Below are positions 60,075 to 64,000 of a stretch of 64,000 nucleotides of DNA, one piece after another. The number at the start of each line of letters is the position of its first letter. The stretch's first letter is position 1. The stretch is from Diprion similis (lineage: Eukaryota; Arthropoda; Insecta; Hymenoptera; Diprionidae): positions 2,877,001 to 2,941,000 of the forward strand of contig NC_060109.1 of assembly GCF_021155765.1 (NCBI RefSeq). Direction: 5' to 3'. The translations under genes were made by a program, and so were the position numbers. The notes beneath the pieces are model-generated. The model ran no database searches. It had not been told where the DNA came from and was given only the letters and a program-made list of their open reading frames with translations.

Positions 60075-63000
60075 ATCATTAGTAAATTGGTGTTGCGGTG
60101 ATCATCACGAAGAAGATAGTCGAACTCTAAAGGGTACAGAGCCAAAGATTTCAACAGAATTTTCCAGCTCTACAGATACCAAGGTACACTCTCGATCGTC
60201 GAACTTTTTTACCGATCTTCACAAGCATAAAAAAAAGCCAAATACAGTTCGTTCCAAAACTAACATCAAACGCCACGAAGAGCTATCCTTCTTCGTTAGG
60301 GAACCGGAACAGTTAAAGAAAAATACTGAAGATTCGTTGGAGGAGAACAAGCAGAAGGCGTTAGTTATTCAAAATACTGGAATTATTTGTGCTATTAGTA
60401 ACACGCAAAAGAAATTAGAGCTTGAATTTCATATGTAGAATAAAAAGTGGGCACTGTTTCGATGAAATTTATCTAGTTTACATAGCGAACATTTCTGTTA
60501 ACGGATTTCAATTAGATGGGCTGATTTTTCAGGCCAATTCAATGCAACGGTGCTGTAAATTCCACCGCACCATCGCGTCAATCGTTTTCAAATAACGGAG
60601 ACAGATCACTTTTCAACTTCAGGCACTTTGCTGACCCTGAAGAAGTACTTACGGCGTATATAAACGTCTACGTGTACAACAGGTAAGCATTGATTATGTT
60701 ACCAAAAATTAGGAGAGAGACAATTTGTAAATGAAATGAAAGATTCATGCATTTAGAACTCGTCTAGGAAGAGTAGACAAGAAAAGAGTATCTGCCGCAG
60801 TTATTGCGTTGCACAATATTCAGAAGGCAGCTTCTGTAGAAACAAACGATCCGGAGGGAGAAAAATTGTCGAACGCCAATGGCGCCAGAGAAAATTTTCT
60901 GCGAACTGCTAAGGTTTGAAAGAATCCGTTCAAAAGATACAAAATATTAGTAATAATCAGTTGTCATGGTAATTAGATTCATTGGTTTCTTGTTCATGTA
61001 TGATGTACTTTCGAACCTTGACTTTGAAGTTCCAAATTGGGTGCGATTCTGTTGCCAACCATACGAAAACATGTTTTTAAAATCGATGTCCGAGAATAGT
61101 AGGAAATAGTTTGACTTTGAAATGCTCTTCTCAAAATGCCAAAATGCTTTCACCACAAAATAGTCAAACTTGAGTTTCCTGAAATTGGAAAAACGTTTAC
61201 CGTCAATCAAGTTTATAGCTGAGAGGACAATGGCGACAAACAATTTCATCTTCGAGTTTGGAGCTCTGGGCGCATCTGGTTTGCTAAATAGTGGAACTCA
61301 TCATGTACCATTGATGCAAGGAAGAAACGAACTGAATACTGCAATTAACATTAGTCCAGTCTTATCTAATACGGATAACAGTGAGTAATAATGTCATTTG
61401 ATGTTAAAGAGGGGTAAACAAGCATAAAATGATAACAATAAAAATTTATATGTCATTTAGGTCAAAGAAAGAATAAATTAGCAGATGAGAAAAAGGTGCA
61501 TTGGCGCAAATCACAGAAGTCCGTAACACTTTTGCCAAAATTAAGTTATACCGAACTGGGAACTGACCATGTTGATTGTTTGCCAGTCAAGAATTTGCAC
61601 GGTAGCATGGCAGTACTGCCCAATATTCCTCGAAAGAAGAACTCGAGTTCAAGAAAAATTCAACTGCAGCAGAATGCAATCAATAGTAGTAAGGGTAAAA
61701 CTATAAAAATTATAATTGAATGAATTGAATGATACGGAAATTCATTCATATTCGAAATAGTTGAAATGAAATTTAAATCATTCAGTTTGCAAAATAGATA
61801 TCTGTATCTATCTATTTCTATTTCCTGTACAAACTTACATCGCACTAATTATAATTTAAAGCATCCAAGAAACTACAAGTTCATAAATTTTCTTCAGTCT
61901 ACATCCTGCAATAATTTCAATCCGTTTGAGTTGGTGGATATCATATGCAGTTTTACCTTTTTTTAAACAAACTTTTAATTTCAAATCGTTTAAAAGTTTA
62001 TCCGACATCTTTCAAGAACAATGAGCAATTTTAAAAAAATAATTTGCTTCAGATTTACTGTCAGAAACGTGCTTTTTTTCTTTTCCAGAATTGCCAAGTG
62101 CCAATGTCAACGGAGAAGTTAAATCTAACTGGCAGTTACTGAAGCAAAAGAGAAACTGGAGTCATGCAAAGGATGCCAAAACCGATGAGCATACGAAGAA
62201 GCTTTATCAAACGATAGAAAAAATGTCCAATGAAAGATGCAAAACACAATCCTCACACTCGGACATAAAGTCTGCTTATCTTCCACACAAAGCAACCAGT
62301 AAGACATTAAGATCAATATTTGTAAGTAATTGCGACAAGGAAACTAAAACTCTGTTTTCAGATTCAGTATTAAACCCAAGTAAGAAAACCATGAAGGACC
62401 AGAAAATGTTGAAACCAACATTTTTCGAAAGGAAAGATAATAGTTTGACTCAAAACGCATCACTAAAATGTATGCGAAGCATAAATATGGAGAATGATAT
62501 TGTCAAAAGATATCATACTAATTTTGAAAGAACATGCTACCCAGGCACAGGAAATGAAAATAAAAACAAGAGCAAGAAAGCGATGACTAAGTGCAAAAAG
62601 GATGGAACTACAGCAATCAAATCCGAAGCAGAGAAGTATTTGGATAAGTACGCCTCGATCTCAGATGAGGAAAGGAGCGCTAATAACCAGAAGACAATAT
62701 CATGTCCAACTTCTGAGGCCGTAGTTGATATGCTAGAAAAACTGAATATTTACGACACTGGGTTCCACATAGACAAGGAGAGAGATGAAAAATTCAGGAA
62801 TGTTGGTATAAATCCAGAAAAATATGAAAATTCAAGGCAGTTATTGATTGCCGAAACTCCAAACTCGTTTTCAAATAATAAAAAAACAATTAAGATGAAA
62901 GAAGAATTGCCGGAAGAGATAATGTCAGCAAAGTGTAATAAAAATATTAACAACCGTCGTTGTAACAGCAATGAGGTAGCAAATGTTTCAGAAATGCAGA

Positions 63001-63614
63001 TACGCAAATCAGCGCCGATATGCAAAGATCAAAAACAGTTATCTACCCTTGAACAAAGCAGCAACACAAATCAAAATGATGAAATTGCAGTCAAATATAA
63101 CAATCCTTTTGTTGAAATTGGTTTGAGCGCACTAGAAGGTCAGATACCAAGTCACTTACGCTATCAGATACGGAAATCAAATTTTTTAAACAAAGAGTTA
63201 TCATTTAAGCCGGCGCGATACTTTCAAGGTTCTGTAAATTTTAGCAACCCTCTAAATTCTTGTGAAAAATTCATATTTGGTGTTGAAAATGATAGTGAAA
63301 AATGGCTGATGCAAAAGATACAGCGAATAGTGGCAAATACTGTTGGTAATCGTCACACAACAAAAGACAAGGAAAAACCTTTGAAGGATAAATTGAAGTT
63401 TTATAACAGTTGTGAAAAATTGCATGAAATAATAGATAAAAAATTGACCGAAAACAGGAAGGATAAGAAAAACTTAGTCGACATGAAAAAACAGTCATTT
63501 GTTCAAAAGTTCTTGGCAGTCCAAAACGAGATACTAATCAATCCTCGATTGCAGGCGATTTTGCCAAGTTTGGTAAATCGACTGCCAAATTTTTCAAATG
63601 GCATTGCTCGCTAG
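60075..63614 (+). CDS. Unrecognised multi-exon gene, 5' end unresolved
   Basis: Exons 60075-60359, 60533-60682, 60757-60913, about 61212-61380, 61461-61694 and 62089-63614 (TAG stop) join in phase 2, 2, 0, 1, 1, giving about 839 residues without an initiator Met in the first. Donors include GC|GTTAGT, AG|GTAAGC and A|GTGAGT. The predicted protein is Lys/Asn/Ser-rich and hydrophilic, with no signal peptide or membrane segment. Possibly structured segments are RHFADPEEVLTAYINVYVYN with the following basic helix (exons 2-3) and the C-terminal 150 residues (for example IPSHLRYQIRKSNFLNKEL). The start of exon 4 is uncertain: acceptors at 61211 or 61223 both keep phase. An ATG at 61230 could instead start a second gene. 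No family recognised; probably lineage-specific or fast-evolving. Confidence 0.65.
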
Positions 63615-64000
63615 GTGAGAATAAAAATCAGTTTGTACTCCAATACAAATCTCTTTATCTCTTTCAACTAAATAAGGATGAAATTATTGATGGAATCAAT
63701 ACTGATGGAAAAATTTCAATCATTCAAAACCCTTACTTGCAACCATGTAACGATAAAGAATATTATACAAATTGTACCAGCATTTTGTAAGTGCATAAAA
63801 CAATGTCCGTAAATTTTGATAGAAATTATTTTTGACGGTTTGAAATGAATAAAACATGAAATTACCGATGATGATGGTAAATTTTTTTTTTGCATATTCA
63901 CTATAATGTACAACATAAGTAATAAACTTTGGCTTCCATTGATACTTGTTATGCTGCAGTCAATATTTATCTTTTTTTTATTTACTTATCCTGGACGACC
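63615..64000. other. 3' flank of the unrecognised gene
   Basis: Contains AATAAA at 63848-63853, about 235 bases after the stop, a plausible poly(A) signal. Nothing else seen. Confidence 0.5.

Overview
This is a eukaryotic nuclear window: AT-rich, with many spliced genes, GT-AG introns (plus two likely GC-AG introns), long intergenic gaps and much low-copy repeat. The gene families and the transposon remnants point to an insect. A hymenopteran is my best guess, partly because the selenoprotein P-like gene has lost its selenocysteine; the order is inference, not shown. Exons were built by hand from the open frames, splice signals and reading phase; phases close exactly for SVEP1, SHQ1, POLR1A, TMEM53 and the SelP-like gene.

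Layout. 0-9.4 kb, minus: 5' part of an SVEP1 orthologue (VWA, EGF-like, ephrin-receptor-like, three sushi, two HYR, sushi, ephrin-receptor-like), running off the left edge. Its largest intron hosts a small three-exon plus-strand gene (5.36-6.33 kb) that I do not recognise. 11-15.8 kb, plus: a secreted selenoprotein P-like protein whose U-x-x-C redox motif reads W-x-x-S. 16.6-21.2 kb, minus: SHQ1, the H/ACA RNP assembly chaperone, convergent with the SelP-like gene. 32.1-39.5 kb, plus: POLR1A, the largest RNA polymerase I subunit. 40.6-41.1 kb, minus: thioredoxin, convergent with POLR1A, first exon not found. 56.2-58.2 kb, plus: TMEM53. 60.1-63.6 kb, plus: an unrecognised multi-exon gene whose 5' end is unresolved.

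The repeat content is the other story. 21.7-30.2 kb is a transposon graveyard: an inverted-repeat element built of CGTTTGTAGGT-type units, a non-LTR retrotransposon reverse-transcriptase fragment, a 3.55 kb foldback element with arms over 1 kb and a perfect 9-bp target duplication, and a frameshifted transposase-like pseudogene. At 53.5-55.6 kb a second long palindrome carries a TTAA-flanked MITE-like insert in one arm only, so the other arm is a ready-made empty site. Smaller palindromes, tandem arrays and a mariner-type transposase fragment lie in the 41-53 kb gene desert.

The genes do not form a pathway. POLR1A and SHQ1 both serve ribosome biogenesis, but they are 11 kb apart on opposite strands and nothing suggests coordination.
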